Part shown: in pieces, positions 40,953 to 51,200 of the stretch
How the letters are laid out: each line of letters begins with the position of its first letter
How positions within the stretch are numbered: position 1 is the stretch's first letter
NCBI GenBank assembly: GCA_016716635.1
Contig: JADJVZ010000013.1
Coordinates: forward strand, 62,001 to 126,000
Direction: 5' to 3'
Length of the DNA stretch: 64,000 nt
DNA from: Micropruina sp.
GTDB lineage: Bacteria > Actinomycetota > Actinomycetes > Propionibacteriales > Propionibacteriaceae
Made by a program: the position numbers and the translations under genes
Notes under the pieces: model-generated
Seen by the model: the letters and a program-made list of their open reading frames with translations, nothing else
The model's database searches: none
What the model was told of the DNA's origin: nothing

Positions 40953-41623
40953 TGGCCACGGGGAAGGTCCGCGCACTGCCTGTCGGCATTGGGCTCGCAG
41001 CGGTCGACTTCTACGCCGAGCTGGAAATCTCGAATACCCGCGAGTGGTGGGCGTCCAACAAGGGGCGCTACGCCACGGACGTCAAGGCTCCGATGGAGGC
41101 CCTGCTGGCCGCGCTGGAGCCGGAGTTTGGTCCCGGGAAGGTCTACCGTCCGCATCGGGACGTGCGCTTCAGTGAGGACAAACGTCCGCTCAAAGACCAC
41201 CAAGGTGGCCTTGTCGCGACGGCGATCATGGGCGGGTACTACGTCCAGGTGGGCGCAGACGGCCTGATGGTCGCCGGCGGCTGCTACGCGATGCGGCCCG
41301 ACCAATTGGCGCGCTACCGGGAGGCCGTAGACGATGATCCGGGCGAGGCATTAGATTCGCTACTGACGGTGTTGGAAAACGGTGGCTGGACCATCGGCGG
41401 CGACCAACTGAAGACCCGTCCGAAGGGGTTCGACGCCGATCATCCGCGGCTGGCCCTCCTGCGCCGCAAGAGCCTCACGGCGTCCAAGCACTACGGCATT
41501 CCTGCCTGGCTAGCCGACGACACGTCCTCCCACGTGGCACAGGACTGGCGCGACTTGCGGTCACTGATGGTGTGGCTCGAATCCCACGTCGGCGAGACCA
41601 CCGAATCCCGCGAGCGCCGCTGA
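40952..41623 (+). CDS. DUF2461-family protein
   Basis: Soluble protein of 223 residues. The segment FYAELEISNTREWWASNKGRYATDVKAPMEALLAAL with KVYRPHRDVRFSEDKRPLKDH is the signature of DUF2461, a widespread family without a proven function. MAAG-type ends and LKTRPKGFDADHPRLALLRRKSLTASKHY follow as usual. Coupled by a 4-base overlap to the aminotransferase. Function unknown. Confidence 0.9.
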   Translation: MATGKVRALPVGIGLAAVDFYAELEISNTREWWASNKGRYATDVKAPMEALLAALEPEFGPGKVYRPHRDVRFSEDKRPLKDHQGGLVATAIMGGYYVQVGADGLMVAGGCYAMRPDQLARYREAVDDDPGEALDSLLTVLENGGWTIGGDQLKTRPKGFDADHPRLALLRRKSLTASKHYGIPAWLADDTSSHVAQDWRDLRSLMVWLESHVGETTESRERR

Positions 41624-41698
41624 ACAAAGCCCCACCAGACCTGTCACTAGCTACCATCGGCCATAGGGCGCCGAGGGGAGCCTGATGGGGGTAAATCC

Positions 41699-43297
41699 AT
41701 GACGACTCGATCCGGCGAGCGATGGGAGCGTCCGAGGTGGGTCGCCGGTTTGGTAGGCATTCTCATCCTTTCCCTCCTGCTCGGGGCTTGCTCCCCGAAC
41801 CGCTTGCCGGACCCGACACCGGGAAAGGACGCGGTCATCGGCAGTGAAGGCTTTACTGTTGCTCTTGACGGCGTGACGGTGAAGGGGCCTGCGGGCGTCG
41901 GAAGCGCGGGGACTGGGGTCCACATCAAGCCAGCCGACGACGCCATCCCGCCCGGAATCGCGGGTGTGAAATCAGGCAAAGCCTTCGATATTTCCATGGA
42001 CGGTGGAGCGCAACCCCAAGCCGCGGTCACGGTCTCCTTCGCGCTGCCCCAGGGTCAAGGTGACAACTCAGCCCTCTACTTCGTGACTAAGCGAACCGAC
42101 AACGGCCAATGGGAGGGGCTTCCCGTGACCATCGCCGACGGCAAGGCGAGCGTCACCTTGACCCATTTCAGCTTCGGATGGTTCGGCTGGGCCGATCAGG
42201 TGAGGGACTGGTTCATTGACAAGGTGAAACAGTTCCTGAAGGTCGGATTCACCAAGCCCGCCTGCGAAGGCAAGGCTGCCACGACCCCCGGCCGCAGCTT
42301 CTCAGTTTCGACGGACAAGGGTGGGGTGTACGCATGCGTCACCGCTAATGCAAGTACCGTGACGAACACCATCTACAGCGCGACGCCCTTTGTCTGGCGG
42401 TTCCGCCCGACACCCGGCGAGGGCGTCGGACAACAGGGCGTCGCTCCACTCGAGTTGTCGGGGATCGTCACCGTTGCCCTGTTTGACGCGATGCACGACC
42501 TCTCGTACGAAAAGGAAACGGTCCTCGTCCCTGGCGGGAATGCCTCGATCACGTTGAAGCCTGGAGTCGTGGACACCTGGACTGGGGCCAGGGTCGATGC
42601 CGGACTCGGTTTGGTAGCGGTGCTAATAGCAGGCCTCGACATCGCCGCTGCCATGGCTTCGGGCCAAAATCCCGAGAACTGGCTAGAGGTCGCCCTCGGC
42701 AAGGTTGAGAAACAGAACGACATCCGACATGCCGTTGAGTGCATGGCAGGCATGATCGAAGGTTCACTGGATGTGGGCAGCCACCTCGGTGAGGTCGCAC
42801 GGACGATCCTGTCGTGCACGGGCGACCTGTTCTCCCATCTCACGGAGGGATTCATTTCCGGTGTTGTCGGCGTCGTTATCGGAATCGTGACCTCGCTGGC
42901 GGGGCTGCTGGTGACCCAGGTCTGGGGGCTGATCGGCGAGTTCACTGGGCAAAACGAGGTAAAGATTCACGTCACGAGTCAGGCGGCGGCGAAGCCCCCC
43001 TGCATCAGCGTCCAGCAAGCCATGCGCTTGTTCGCCGACCGGTACACCACCTCCATCATGCAAATCACCTGCAACCCCGAGAACACCTGGGCCCACGTCC
43101 AATACGACACCCTTCCGCCGGCGCTAAACGGGGCCGACCGCTACGAGGACGCCATCGTTCGGGCGACTCCCGCGGGCGGTTGGACGATCATCGCCGCAGG
43201 GGCCCATGGCGGTGCATTTGTCGCCACAGCCAACAATCCCCCGAGCGATATGCCCGCGACCGTCCTCGGGTGGGTGAAGACCTTGGCAGGTCAGTGA
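41699..43297 (+). CDS. Large lipoprotein with an internal hydrophobic segment, unknown
   Basis: Protein of 532 residues. The signal peptide includes GLVGILILSLLLGAC with lipobox Cys 31, so it should be anchored on the outer face of the membrane. About residues 40-170 look like beta-rich domains (FTVALDGVTVKGPAGVG, then VTVSFALPQG). A hydrophobic Gly/Val segment near 385-408 (GVVGVVIGIVTSLAGLLVTQVWGLI) could be a transmembrane or membrane-inserting helix, and another Ala-rich one lies near 300. Several Cys pairs are present in the middle. No family recognised. Its stop is 74 bases before the MFS gene. Confidence 0.75.
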   Translation: MTTRSGERWERPRWVAGLVGILILSLLLGACSPNRLPDPTPGKDAVIGSEGFTVALDGVTVKGPAGVGSAGTGVHIKPADDAIPPGIAGVKSGKAFDISMDGGAQPQAAVTVSFALPQGQGDNSALYFVTKRTDNGQWEGLPVTIADGKASVTLTHFSFGWFGWADQVRDWFIDKVKQFLKVGFTKPACEGKAATTPGRSFSVSTDKGGVYACVTANASTVTNTIYSATPFVWRFRPTPGEGVGQQGVAPLELSGIVTVALFDAMHDLSYEKETVLVPGGNASITLKPGVVDTWTGARVDAGLGLVAVLIAGLDIAAAMASGQNPENWLEVALGKVEKQNDIRHAVECMAGMIEGSLDVGSHLGEVARTILSCTGDLFSHLTEGFISGVVGVVIGIVTSLAGLLVTQVWGLIGEFTGQNEVKIHVTSQAAAKPPCISVQQAMRLFADRYTTSIMQITCNPENTWAHVQYDTLPPALNGADRYEDAIVRATPAGGWTIIAAGAHGGAFVATANNPPSDMPATVLGWVKTLAGQ

Positions 43298-43371
43298 CGC
43301 CCTGGTTGCCAAGCCGGGAGCGCCTCCCATGGGACCCGCGGCTCTTAGACTCGTCGCGGAGGTAACCACCC

Positions 43372-44640
43372 ATGGCTGAACCGCTTGGACGGCGCTTCTG
43401 GTCGGTGTGGGCGGGCAGTTCGGCGTCCTACCTGGCCGAGGGGCTGCTGATCGGCGCGCTGCCGGTGTTGGCGGCGTCCCTCACCCTGGACGCCCGACTC
43501 ATCTCCCTGACCGACGTCTTTCAGCAGGGCGGATGGTTGCTCCTCGGGCTGGCCTCGGGCGTGGTCGCCGATCGGGTGCCGCGCCTTCGGATCATGTGGA
43601 TCGCCAACGTCCTGCGGGCGGTCGTGGCGACGGTCTTCACCGCGGTGGTGGCCTCGGGAAACGCCACCATGCCCGCCCTGTTCTTGCTCGGATTCCTGCT
43701 GGGTCTCGCCGCGCCGTTCTTCGACAACGCCTCCGGGTCGGTGCTGCCGGAGCTGGTGGGCCAGGAGCAATTCCTGCGGGCGAACAGCCTCACCCAGACG
43801 GCCCTCGTGCTCTCCGGAAACATGGTGGGGCCCATGCTGGGCACCGTCATGTACGTGCTGTGGCCGGCTTCCCCCTTCGCCTTCGCCGCCGTGGCCTTCG
43901 CCACCGGCGCCATCATCACGTTCGCCGTGGCCCGCCGCGACCCCGGCACGCCCGCGCACACCGGCGACGCGAGCGTCCTCGAACTCCTGAAGGAGGGGCT
44001 AGTCGCCCTCGTCCGCGATCGTCCGCTGCTCACCCTCGCGGCGGCGACCGGCGTGATCAACTTCGCGGTCACCGGCGCCGTGGCCGTCATGGTGCTCTAC
44101 GTGCTGCAGTTGATGGCCCTGCCCGAATCCGTCTACGGCGTCGTCATCGCGGCCTTCGCCGGGGGTGCGTTGCTCGGGGCGGTCCTGTCCGGACGATTGA
44201 CGAAGGCCCTCGGCGAGCGGACGATCGTCCAACTGTGCTTGGGCGGCTTCGGGTTGAGCCTGGTCGTTCTGGGCGCCTTCCCCCAGGTCGGGATCGCGTT
44301 CGCAGCCGTGGCCTTCATGGGGGTGTTCTCCATGGTCTGGAACATCACGGTCAACACCTACCGGCAACGGGTCACGCCGCCAGCCCTGCTCGGACGCGTG
44401 ACGTCCGTCTACCGCATGGTCTCCTTCATCGCCATGCCCCTCGGCGCCCTGGTCGCTGGCCTGCTCACGCACGCCTCCGGGTTGCAGTGGACGTACGCCG
44501 CCGGCGGCCTCCTCTTGCTCATCACCGCGGCGGCGAGCATTCCGGCACTGCGATCGATGCCGAACCTCCGATCCGGCGCCGAGGCGCGCAGCGGGGATGG
44601 AGATGACCTCCAGGCCACGTCTCCGACACCCGGCTCCTGA
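43372..44640 (+). CDS. MFS transporter, MFS_3/EntS-like
   Basis: Membrane protein of 422 residues with 12 hydrophobic segments. It opens PLGRRFWSVWAGSSASYLAEGLL and has LASGVVADRVPRLRIMWIAN as the loop 2-3 motif, as in MFS-3 enterobactin-exporter-like and macrolide-efflux-like proteins. ATG 43372 follows GCGGAGG, and TAGACT at 43346-43351 is a plausible -10. Substrate unknown. Confidence 0.9.
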   Translation: MAEPLGRRFWSVWAGSSASYLAEGLLIGALPVLAASLTLDARLISLTDVFQQGGWLLLGLASGVVADRVPRLRIMWIANVLRAVVATVFTAVVASGNATMPALFLLGFLLGLAAPFFDNASGSVLPELVGQEQFLRANSLTQTALVLSGNMVGPMLGTVMYVLWPASPFAFAAVAFATGAIITFAVARRDPGTPAHTGDASVLELLKEGLVALVRDRPLLTLAAATGVINFAVTGAVAVMVLYVLQLMALPESVYGVVIAAFAGGALLGAVLSGRLTKALGERTIVQLCLGGFGLSLVVLGAFPQVGIAFAAVAFMGVFSMVWNITVNTYRQRVTPPALLGRVTSVYRMVSFIAMPLGALVAGLLTHASGLQWTYAAGGLLLLITAAASIPALRSMPNLRSGAEARSGDGDDLQATSPTPGS

Positions 44641-44647
44641 CGCTGGT

Positions 44648-44676
44648 GTGACGCCCGGCGACCGCGGCAATACCCT
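44648..44676 (+). promoter_or_regulatory. Promoter of the proline-rich membrane protein gene
   Basis: GTGACG (44648-44653), 17-base spacer, TACCCT (44671-44676), and GTG start at 44684 exactly 7 bases later. The predicted transcript begins at the start codon; no ribosome site is seen. Partly inside, and just after, the end of the MFS gene. Confidence 0.65.
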
Positions 44677-44683
44677 TGCATTT

Positions 44684-46498
44684 GTGACCAACCAGGACTC
44701 CACCTTGCCCCTGCCGCCCGAGAGCCAGGGCTCCGCCGTCCCTCCACTCCCGACAAGCGGCGACGCCCCCGCCTCTTCGGTGCCGGAGGTATGGGGTACC
44801 GCCCCCGACCTCGGACTCACAACGGCCGCGTCAAACGCCTCTAGCCCTGCCTTCGGAGGGATAGCCGTGCCGGACGCCGGACTCGCCGGTTGGCTCCCGA
44901 GCACCGCTGCGCCCGCCGTCACCGAGCCCGCCGTCACCGAGCCCGCCGTCGCGGAGCCCGCCGTCGATGCGCCCACGCACGTGCAGCCGAGCGACACACA
45001 CTCCACCGAGGTCCTGACCACGGACGCCCAGCCGACCGAAGTCCATCCCACAGAGGTTCTGGCCACGGAGGTTCAGCCGACGGCGGTGATCCCGACCGGG
45101 GGCGAGGCCCAGGTGCCGCCCACGATGGCGATGCCCGCCGGCGGACAGGTCCCGCCGACGGCGGTTTACCCCTCCTTGGACGCTCACGGCCAGCCACTCG
45201 GCGCCGCTCCGGCGTACCCGACCCCTGGGCAGGGCCAGCAGCCGTACCCCGGCCAGCCCCAGCAGTTGGGTCAAGCGCAGTACCCGAGCCCGGCACCGTA
45301 TCCCGGCCAGGCGCAGCAGTACGCCGGTCAGCCGCAGCCGTATCCCGGCCAGCCCGGCCAGCCCGGCCAGCCCGGCCAGCCCGCTCCGTCCGCCCAGGCC
45401 GCCGCCTATGGCCAGCCGGCCCCCGAAGCCCCTCAGTACGGCGCCCCGTACGGCCCGCCGCAACCGGACCAGCAGCAGTCCTACCTCTCCGGCTACGCCG
45501 CAGCCCCGCCCGGTTACGGCCCCGGCTACCCCAACCAGCTGCCCCCGCAGCCGGTCAAGAAGAAGCGCGGCAAGGGCCTGCTTATCGGGCTCCTCGCTGG
45601 CCTCGTTGTCGTGGCGCTCATCGCCGGCGGATTCGCGTGGTGGGTCTCGACCCGTCCGAAGCCCTCGGATGCGGTGCGCGCCTATCTGACCGCAGTCCAG
45701 GGTGGGAACGCCACGGTGGCACTGACCTTCGCCAGCACCCAGCCCACCAACAAGAGCTGGCTCACCGACACCAAACTCAAGGCCGCCCAGGCCGCGGGCG
45801 GGCTCAGCGACATCGTCGTGGCGGCCACTGACGAGCCCACCGTGACCGCCACCTACAAAGTGGCCGGTAAGGCCGTGACCACTAGTTTCCGGACCGTGAA
45901 AGATTCCCAGGGCCTCTGGAAAATCCAGAACGTGACGAGCGAGATCAGCCTCGCCAACCTGCCAACGGGGCTGGACGTGAAGCTCAACGGCGACGACCTC
46001 CCCAAGCAATCCACCATCTTGGTGATGCCCGGGACGTACGAGTTCGCCTCGACCAATAAGTACGTCGGCCTCGGCGATTCGAGCAAAGTCGTGATCACGG
46101 ATACTCGCGGTGCCTTCGGGAGCGTCAACCTGAAGCCCACCCTGACCACCGAGGGGGCCGCTGCCACGCTGGCCGCAGCGAAGAAGTCCTTCGACGATTG
46201 CATCGCGCAGAAGACCGTCCAACCTCCAAACTGCCCAAACTGGCTGAACGTGCGTGCGAACCAGGTCATCGACGACAGCACGGTCGTGTGGACGGTGACG
46301 GACGACCCCTGGTCAGGGGTCACGCCAGCACTGGACCCGGCGGACGCCCGCCAGGCCGATGCGGATGTGACGTTCAACACCCACCTCAAGCTGAAGCTCA
46401 AACAAGACGGCCGATCCGGGACCGTGGAGCAGGACAACACCTTCCACGCCACGGTCAAGATCAAGCTAAGCGACCTGTCGGTCACCTGGCGCAGTTAG
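44684..46498 (+). CDS. Proline/glutamine-rich single-pass membrane protein with DUF4878-like outer domain
   Basis: Protein of 604 residues. Residues 1-285 are a low-complexity tail: Glu-Pro-Ala-Val repeats (TEPAVTEPAVAEPAV), Thr-Glu-Val-Pro units, then YPGQPQ and a QPGQPGQPGQP run. KKKRGKGLLIGLLAGLVVVA marks the single transmembrane helix (about 293-320), with the tail inside the cell by the positive-inside rule. The outer part (about 325-604) starts SDAVRAYLTAVQGGNATVALTF, which resembles DUF4878/NTF2-like domains, and ends with an Ig-like segment. Such proteins often tie into cell-wall or Ser/Thr-kinase biology; unproven here. GTG 44684 chosen from the promoter spacing. Confidence 0.75.
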   Translation: MTNQDSTLPLPPESQGSAVPPLPTSGDAPASSVPEVWGTAPDLGLTTAASNASSPAFGGIAVPDAGLAGWLPSTAAPAVTEPAVTEPAVAEPAVDAPTHVQPSDTHSTEVLTTDAQPTEVHPTEVLATEVQPTAVIPTGGEAQVPPTMAMPAGGQVPPTAVYPSLDAHGQPLGAAPAYPTPGQGQQPYPGQPQQLGQAQYPSPAPYPGQAQQYAGQPQPYPGQPGQPGQPGQPAPSAQAAAYGQPAPEAPQYGAPYGPPQPDQQQSYLSGYAAAPPGYGPGYPNQLPPQPVKKKRGKGLLIGLLAGLVVVALIAGGFAWWVSTRPKPSDAVRAYLTAVQGGNATVALTFASTQPTNKSWLTDTKLKAAQAAGGLSDIVVAATDEPTVTATYKVAGKAVTTSFRTVKDSQGLWKIQNVTSEISLANLPTGLDVKLNGDDLPKQSTILVMPGTYEFASTNKYVGLGDSSKVVITDTRGAFGSVNLKPTLTTEGAAATLAAAKKSFDDCIAQKTVQPPNCPNWLNVRANQVIDDSTVVWTVTDDPWSGVTPALDPADARQADADVTFNTHLKLKLKQDGRSGTVEQDNTFHATVKIKLSDLSVTWRS

Positions 46499-46518
46499 CT
46501 GCGGGCCGCCATCGACGC

Positions 46519-47319
46519 TCAGCCACCGATCTTGGTCGCGCCGGCGATGGCCACGCGGAAACCCTTGCCATTCAAGAGATTCGTGCACGTCATGCCGGTG
46601 GTTTCGCTCTCACAGTTGAAGCGGCCCAGCCGCAGCGAGTAGTCGTAAGGCAGGGTCGGGACGGGCTGTCCCATCAAGGTGACGTAGGGATACCCGCTGC
46701 CCACCGCCCAGGCGGCGTCCGGCTGCCCCGGGAAGGGCAGCGACGGGGGGTCCTCCTGGCACGCGAAGGTCACCGCGTCGGCGAGATACATCGCGTTCAC
46801 GTCGAAGTCGGGCCAGGCGCCCGGGCAGGCGGTTCTACCGCTCGGGACGCCCGCCCGGTTCATGCCTTGCGGGAACATGCACGTGACACCCTCCATGGTC
46901 ATACCGCACCAGATTCGTCCGCTGGGGGAAACGAATCCCGCCGTGTCAGCCGTGATGCGGAACCCTGCGGGCTTGGGCACCGACGCGCTGGCCGTGGCCA
47001 CCTTCTGCGTAGTGGACGTCACCGGCGCGGGAGAGGCGGCCTTCGTCGCGGGTTCAGCAGGTGCGGGCGCCGACGACTCGGCCGCAGCGGGGGTAGGGGA
47101 AACGGCGGTCGGAGCAACCGACGGCGGTGGCGCTGACGGCGTCGGCGAGGGCGAGGACGGCGCTGAGGGCGACCCCGTCCCAACCGGCGCCGTGGGCGAC
47201 TCCGCCCTCACTGAGGCCGTGGCCGCGCTATCGACGGGACCCGTAGCGAGGCTCGGAGTGCAGCCCGCGAGGACAACGCAACCGGCAAGGCCAGTGACGA
47301 CGAGGCGGAGAGTGATCAT
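46519..47319 (-). CDS. Ser/Pro-rich lipoprotein, paralog of 47437-48093
   Basis: Exported protein of 266 residues. Signal peptide MITLRLVVTGLAGCVVLAGC with Cys 20 at the lipobox. A Pro/Ser/Ala linker (about 30-110) leads to a C-terminal domain of about 140 residues with FVSPSGRIWCGMTMEGVTC, GVPSGRTACPGAWPDFDVN, FACQEDPP and TGMTCTNLLNGKGFRVAIAG. Six Cys are conserved with its paralog and probably form disulfides. The domain resembles DUF6636-type secreted domains (tentative). Function unknown. Confidence 0.8.
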   Translation of the reverse strand: MITLRLVVTGLAGCVVLAGCTPSLATGPVDSAATASVRAESPTAPVGTGSPSAPSSPSPTPSAPPPSVAPTAVSPTPAAAESSAPAPAEPATKAASPAPVTSTTQKVATASASVPKPAGFRITADTAGFVSPSGRIWCGMTMEGVTCMFPQGMNRAGVPSGRTACPGAWPDFDVNAMYLADAVTFACQEDPPSLPFPGQPDAAWAVGSGYPYVTLMGQPVPTLPYDYSLRLGRFNCESETTGMTCTNLLNGKGFRVAIAGATKIGG

Positions 47320-47373
47320 GGGTATCCCTTCAGGGCGAAGCTAGTGCGCGGTCTGTCCCTGCCAGGCCACCCC

Positions 47374-47398
47374 TCCCCCGGGGATCATGCCCGGGGGA
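47374..47398 (-). terminator. Hairpin terminator after the second paralogous lipoprotein gene
   Basis: TCCCCCGGG (47374-47382) pairs with CCCGGGGGA (47390-47398) around 7 bases, 39 bases beyond the stop at 47437 on the minus strand. Confidence 0.55.
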
Positions 47399-47436
47399 AG
47401 CCTCCCCCTGCGATGGAGGCAGGCCTCAGCCCTCGA

Positions 47437-48093
47437 TCAGCCTGTGACCTGCGTGACGCCAGCGAGCGCGAGATGGAAACCCTTGCGCGTGATGAGATTC
47501 ACACACGTCACGCCGTGTGATGCGCTCTCGCACATCAGCGGACCCACCCTGAGCTTCTGCCCGTAGGGCAGCGTGGCGAACGATTGCCCAGCCACGGTCA
47601 CCGAGGGAAAGCCGCGACCCACCGACCAGGCCGCATCATCGCTGCCCGGAATCGGCCACCCTGGGGGATCCAACATGCAGGCAAACAGGACGTCCGTGCC
47701 GACCGAAATTCCGTTCACGTCAGAGTCCGGGTAGAGGTCGGGGCAGGCTGTGTTGCCGCTGGGGACCCCAGTCATGTTCATGCCTTCAGGGAACGTACAC
47801 GCAGCCCACGAACTGTTGATGCCACAGTCGATCCGTCCGCTTGGCGTGAAGAACCCGGCCGACTCGGTCACCGCGTAGGCGCCGGTGGTGTCGGGAAAGG
47901 TGGCACCTGGGGAGGCGCTGGCCGTCCCCTCAGCGGTCGCTGAGGCCGACCCGGTGGGGCCGGTGCTGGGGCCGGCGGTGGCGCCCTGGGTCACCGTGAC
48001 AGTGACCGCGGTGGTGGGACGTGAGCCCGCCGCGCAGCTCGCGACGACCACGCAGACCGCGACACCGGCGGCGGCGATGTACAGAGCTCTCAT
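47437..48093 (-). CDS. Lipoprotein, paralog of 46519-47319
   Basis: Exported protein of 218 residues. Signal peptide MRALYIAAAGVAVCVVVASC with Cys 20. The linker is shorter (about 25-80, Thr/Ser/Gly) and the C-terminal domain matches its neighbour: FFTPSGRIDCGINSSWAAC, GVPSGNTACPDLYPDSDVN, FACMLDPPGWPIPG, DAAWSVGRGFPSVTVAGQ and HGVTCVNLITRKGFHLALAG. The shared six Cys are kept. The two genes are tandem and the same way round, but a terminator hairpin lies between them. No partner genes suggest a role. Confidence 0.8.
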   Translation of the reverse strand: MRALYIAAAGVAVCVVVASCAAGSRPTTAVTVTVTQGATAGPSTGPTGSASATAEGTASASPGATFPDTTGAYAVTESAGFFTPSGRIDCGINSSWAACTFPEGMNMTGVPSGNTACPDLYPDSDVNGISVGTDVLFACMLDPPGWPIPGSDDAAWSVGRGFPSVTVAGQSFATLPYGQKLRVGPLMCESASHGVTCVNLITRKGFHLALAGVTQVTG

Positions 48094-48277
48094 CAGATAT
48101 CACCTCTCGAACCCAAGGTAGGCCGCGGTACGTCAGGCCGTAAGGATCACCTCCCACCCAAGGAGCCGCGACCGGGTCAGCCTTCCCCCCTCGCGCCCAC
48201 GAGTGTCCGAAACGGATGGTGCGATTGCTCAAGTGGGTCGCAGGTTGGGAGGCTTAGCCCGACAACAAGGAGGACTT

Positions 48278-51200
48278 GTGTTCAACAAGGTGCTGGTAGC
48301 CAACCGTGGCGAGATTGCGGTACGCGCATTCCGGGCCGCGACCGAGCTTGGAATCAAGACGGTCGCGGTGTTTCCGTTCGAAGATCGGCTGAGCGAATAC
48401 CGACTCAAAGCTGACGAGTCCTACCAGATCGGCGAGGTCGGACACCCCGTCCGGGCCTACCTCGATGTAGACGGCATCATCCGCGCGGCCAAGGCTGCCG
48501 GGGTCGATGCGATCTACCCCGGGTACGGCTTCCTCTCCGAGAACCCCGACCTGGCCCAGGCCTGCGAGGAGAACGGGATCGTCTTCGTCGGCCCCCGTCA
48601 CCAGGTGCTGGAAATGGCCGGAAACAAGGCCCGCGCCATCGCCGAGGCCCGCGCGGCCGGCCTGCCGACTCTGCGTTCGAGCGAGCCCTCCGATGACCTC
48701 GACACCCTGCTGGCTTCGGCTGAGCAGATCGGCTTCCCGCTGTTCGTGAAGGCCGTCAGCGGTGGCGGCGGTCGCGGCATGCGCCGCGTCCAAGACGAGG
48801 ACGGCCTGCGCGCCGCCGTCGAAGAGGCCCAACGCGAAGCCGAGAGCGCCTTCGGCGACGCCCGGATGTACCTCGAAGAAGCCGTCGTGCGTCCGCGGCA
48901 TATCGAGGTGCAGATCCTCGGCGACGCGACCGGCGCGATCATCCATTTGTACGAGCGCGACTGCTCCGTCCAGCGCCGCCACCAGAAGGTGGTCGAGCTC
49001 GCCCCGGCGCCCAACCTCGACCCCGACCTGCGCGACCGCATGTGCGCCGACGCGGTGAAGTTCGCCCGGCAGATCTCGTATGTCAACGCGGGCACCGTCG
49101 AGTTCCTGCTCGGCGAGGACGGACGCTACGTCTTCATCGAGATGAACCCCCGCATCCAGGTGGAGCACACCGTCACCGAGGAGGTCACCGACGTCGACCT
49201 CGTCAGCTCGCAGCTGCGCATCGCCGCCGGGGAGTCGCTGGCCGATCTCGGCCTCACCCAGGACGCGATCAAGCTGCGCGGCGCCGCCATGCAGTGCCGG
49301 ATCACCACCGAGGATCCATCGAACGGGTTCCGTCCCGACACCGGACGCCTGTCGGTCTACCGCTCCCCCGGCGGCGCGGGCATCCGCCTCGACGGCGGCA
49401 CTGTGTTCACCGGCTCGGAGATCGGCGCGCACTTCGACTCGATGCTCGTGAAGCTCACCGCCCGCGGTCGCGACCTGCCGACGGCCGCCCGCCGCGCCTA
49501 CCGGGCGCTCACCGAGTTCCGGATTCGTGGCGTGTCCACCAACATTCCCTTCCTGGAAGCCGTCATCACCGATCCCGACTTCCTCGCCGGACGCGTGACG
49601 ACCTCGTTCATCGAAGAGCGTCCGCAGCTGATGGTCCACCGGATCCCGGCCGACCGCGGCACCAAGCTGCTGCAGTACCTCGCCGAAGTCAGCGTGAACC
49701 TGCCCAACGGGCACTCGGACGTGACCCTGCTGCACGCCAAGACGAAGCTGCCGAAGGTACCGGACGCCCTGCTGGCCGCGGCCCCTCCCAAGGGCTCCCG
49801 GGACCTGCTGCTGACGGAAGGACCCGAACGTTGGGCGCAGGCGCTGCGCGAGCAGTCTGCATTGGCCGTGACCGACACCACCTTCCGCGACGCTCACCAG
49901 TCGCTGCTGGCTACCCGCCTGCGCACCCGCGACATGCTGCACGTCGCGCCCTACCTCGCCCGGATGCTGCCGCAGTTGCTCACCGTCGAGGCGTGGGGTG
50001 GGGCGACGTTCGACGTGGCGCTCCGATTCCTCAAGGAAGATCCGTGGGAGCGCCTGGCGCAACTGCATGAGGAGATGCCCAACATCCCGCTCCAGATGCT
50101 GCTTCGCGGCCGGAACACCGTGGGGTACACCCCGTATCCGCTGAAGGTGACGAACGCGTTCGTCCACGAGGCGGCCAAGACCGGCGTGGACATCTTCCGG
50201 ATCTTCGACGCCCTTAACAACGTGGACCAGATTCGTCCGGCCATTGAGGCCGTCCGCGAGACCGATCACGCGGTGGCCGAGGCGGCGCTCTGCTACACCG
50301 GGTCGATGCTGTCGCCCGGCGAGAAGCTCTACACACTCGACTACTACCTGAAGTTGGCCGAACAGTTCGTGAAGGCGGGTGCACATGTGCTGGCCATCAA
50401 GGACATGGCGGGTCTGCTCCGCGCCCCGGCGGCCGCCCGCCTGGTCACCGAATTGCGCCGCAACTTCGACCTGCCCGTCCATCTGCACACCCACGACACG
50501 GCCGGTGGCCAGTTGGCCACCCTGCTCGCTGCGTCGGACGCGGGCGTGGACGCGGTCGACGTGGCCGCCTCGGCGCTGGCCGGGACGACCTCGCAGGTGT
50601 CGCTGTCGGCGCTCATCGCCGCCACGGACGACACTCCACGCGCTACCGGGTTGTCGCTCGATGCGGCGACCTCGTTGGAGCCCTACTTCGAGGCCGTCCG
50701 AAACCTGTACAAGCCGTTCGAGTCGGGCCTGCCCGGTCCCACCGGACGGGTTTATCACCACGAGATCCCCGGCGGGCAGCTGTCGAATCTCCGGACGCAG
50801 GCCATCGCGCTCGGCCTCGGCGACCGCTTCGAGGACATCGAGGACATGTACGCCGCGGCCAACGCGATTCTCGGCAACATCGTCAAGGTGACGCCATCGT
50901 CCAAGGTGGTGGGCGACCTGGCGCTGGCGTTGGTGGGCGCGAATGCCGATCCGTTGGCGTTCGAGGCCAACCCCGAGCGGTTCGACATCCCCGATTCGGT
51001 GATCGGCTTCCTCAACGGCGACCTCGGGGATCCCCCCGGCGGCTGGCCGGAGCCGTTCCGCACGAAGGCGCTGCAGGGTCGGCGCACTCGTCCGGTCGAG
51101 ACCGAACTGTCGGACGCCGACACGGCGGCCTTGGACTCGACGCCCCGGGCGACGCTGAACCGGCTGCTCTTCCCCGGTCCGAGCAAGGACTTCGAGGACG

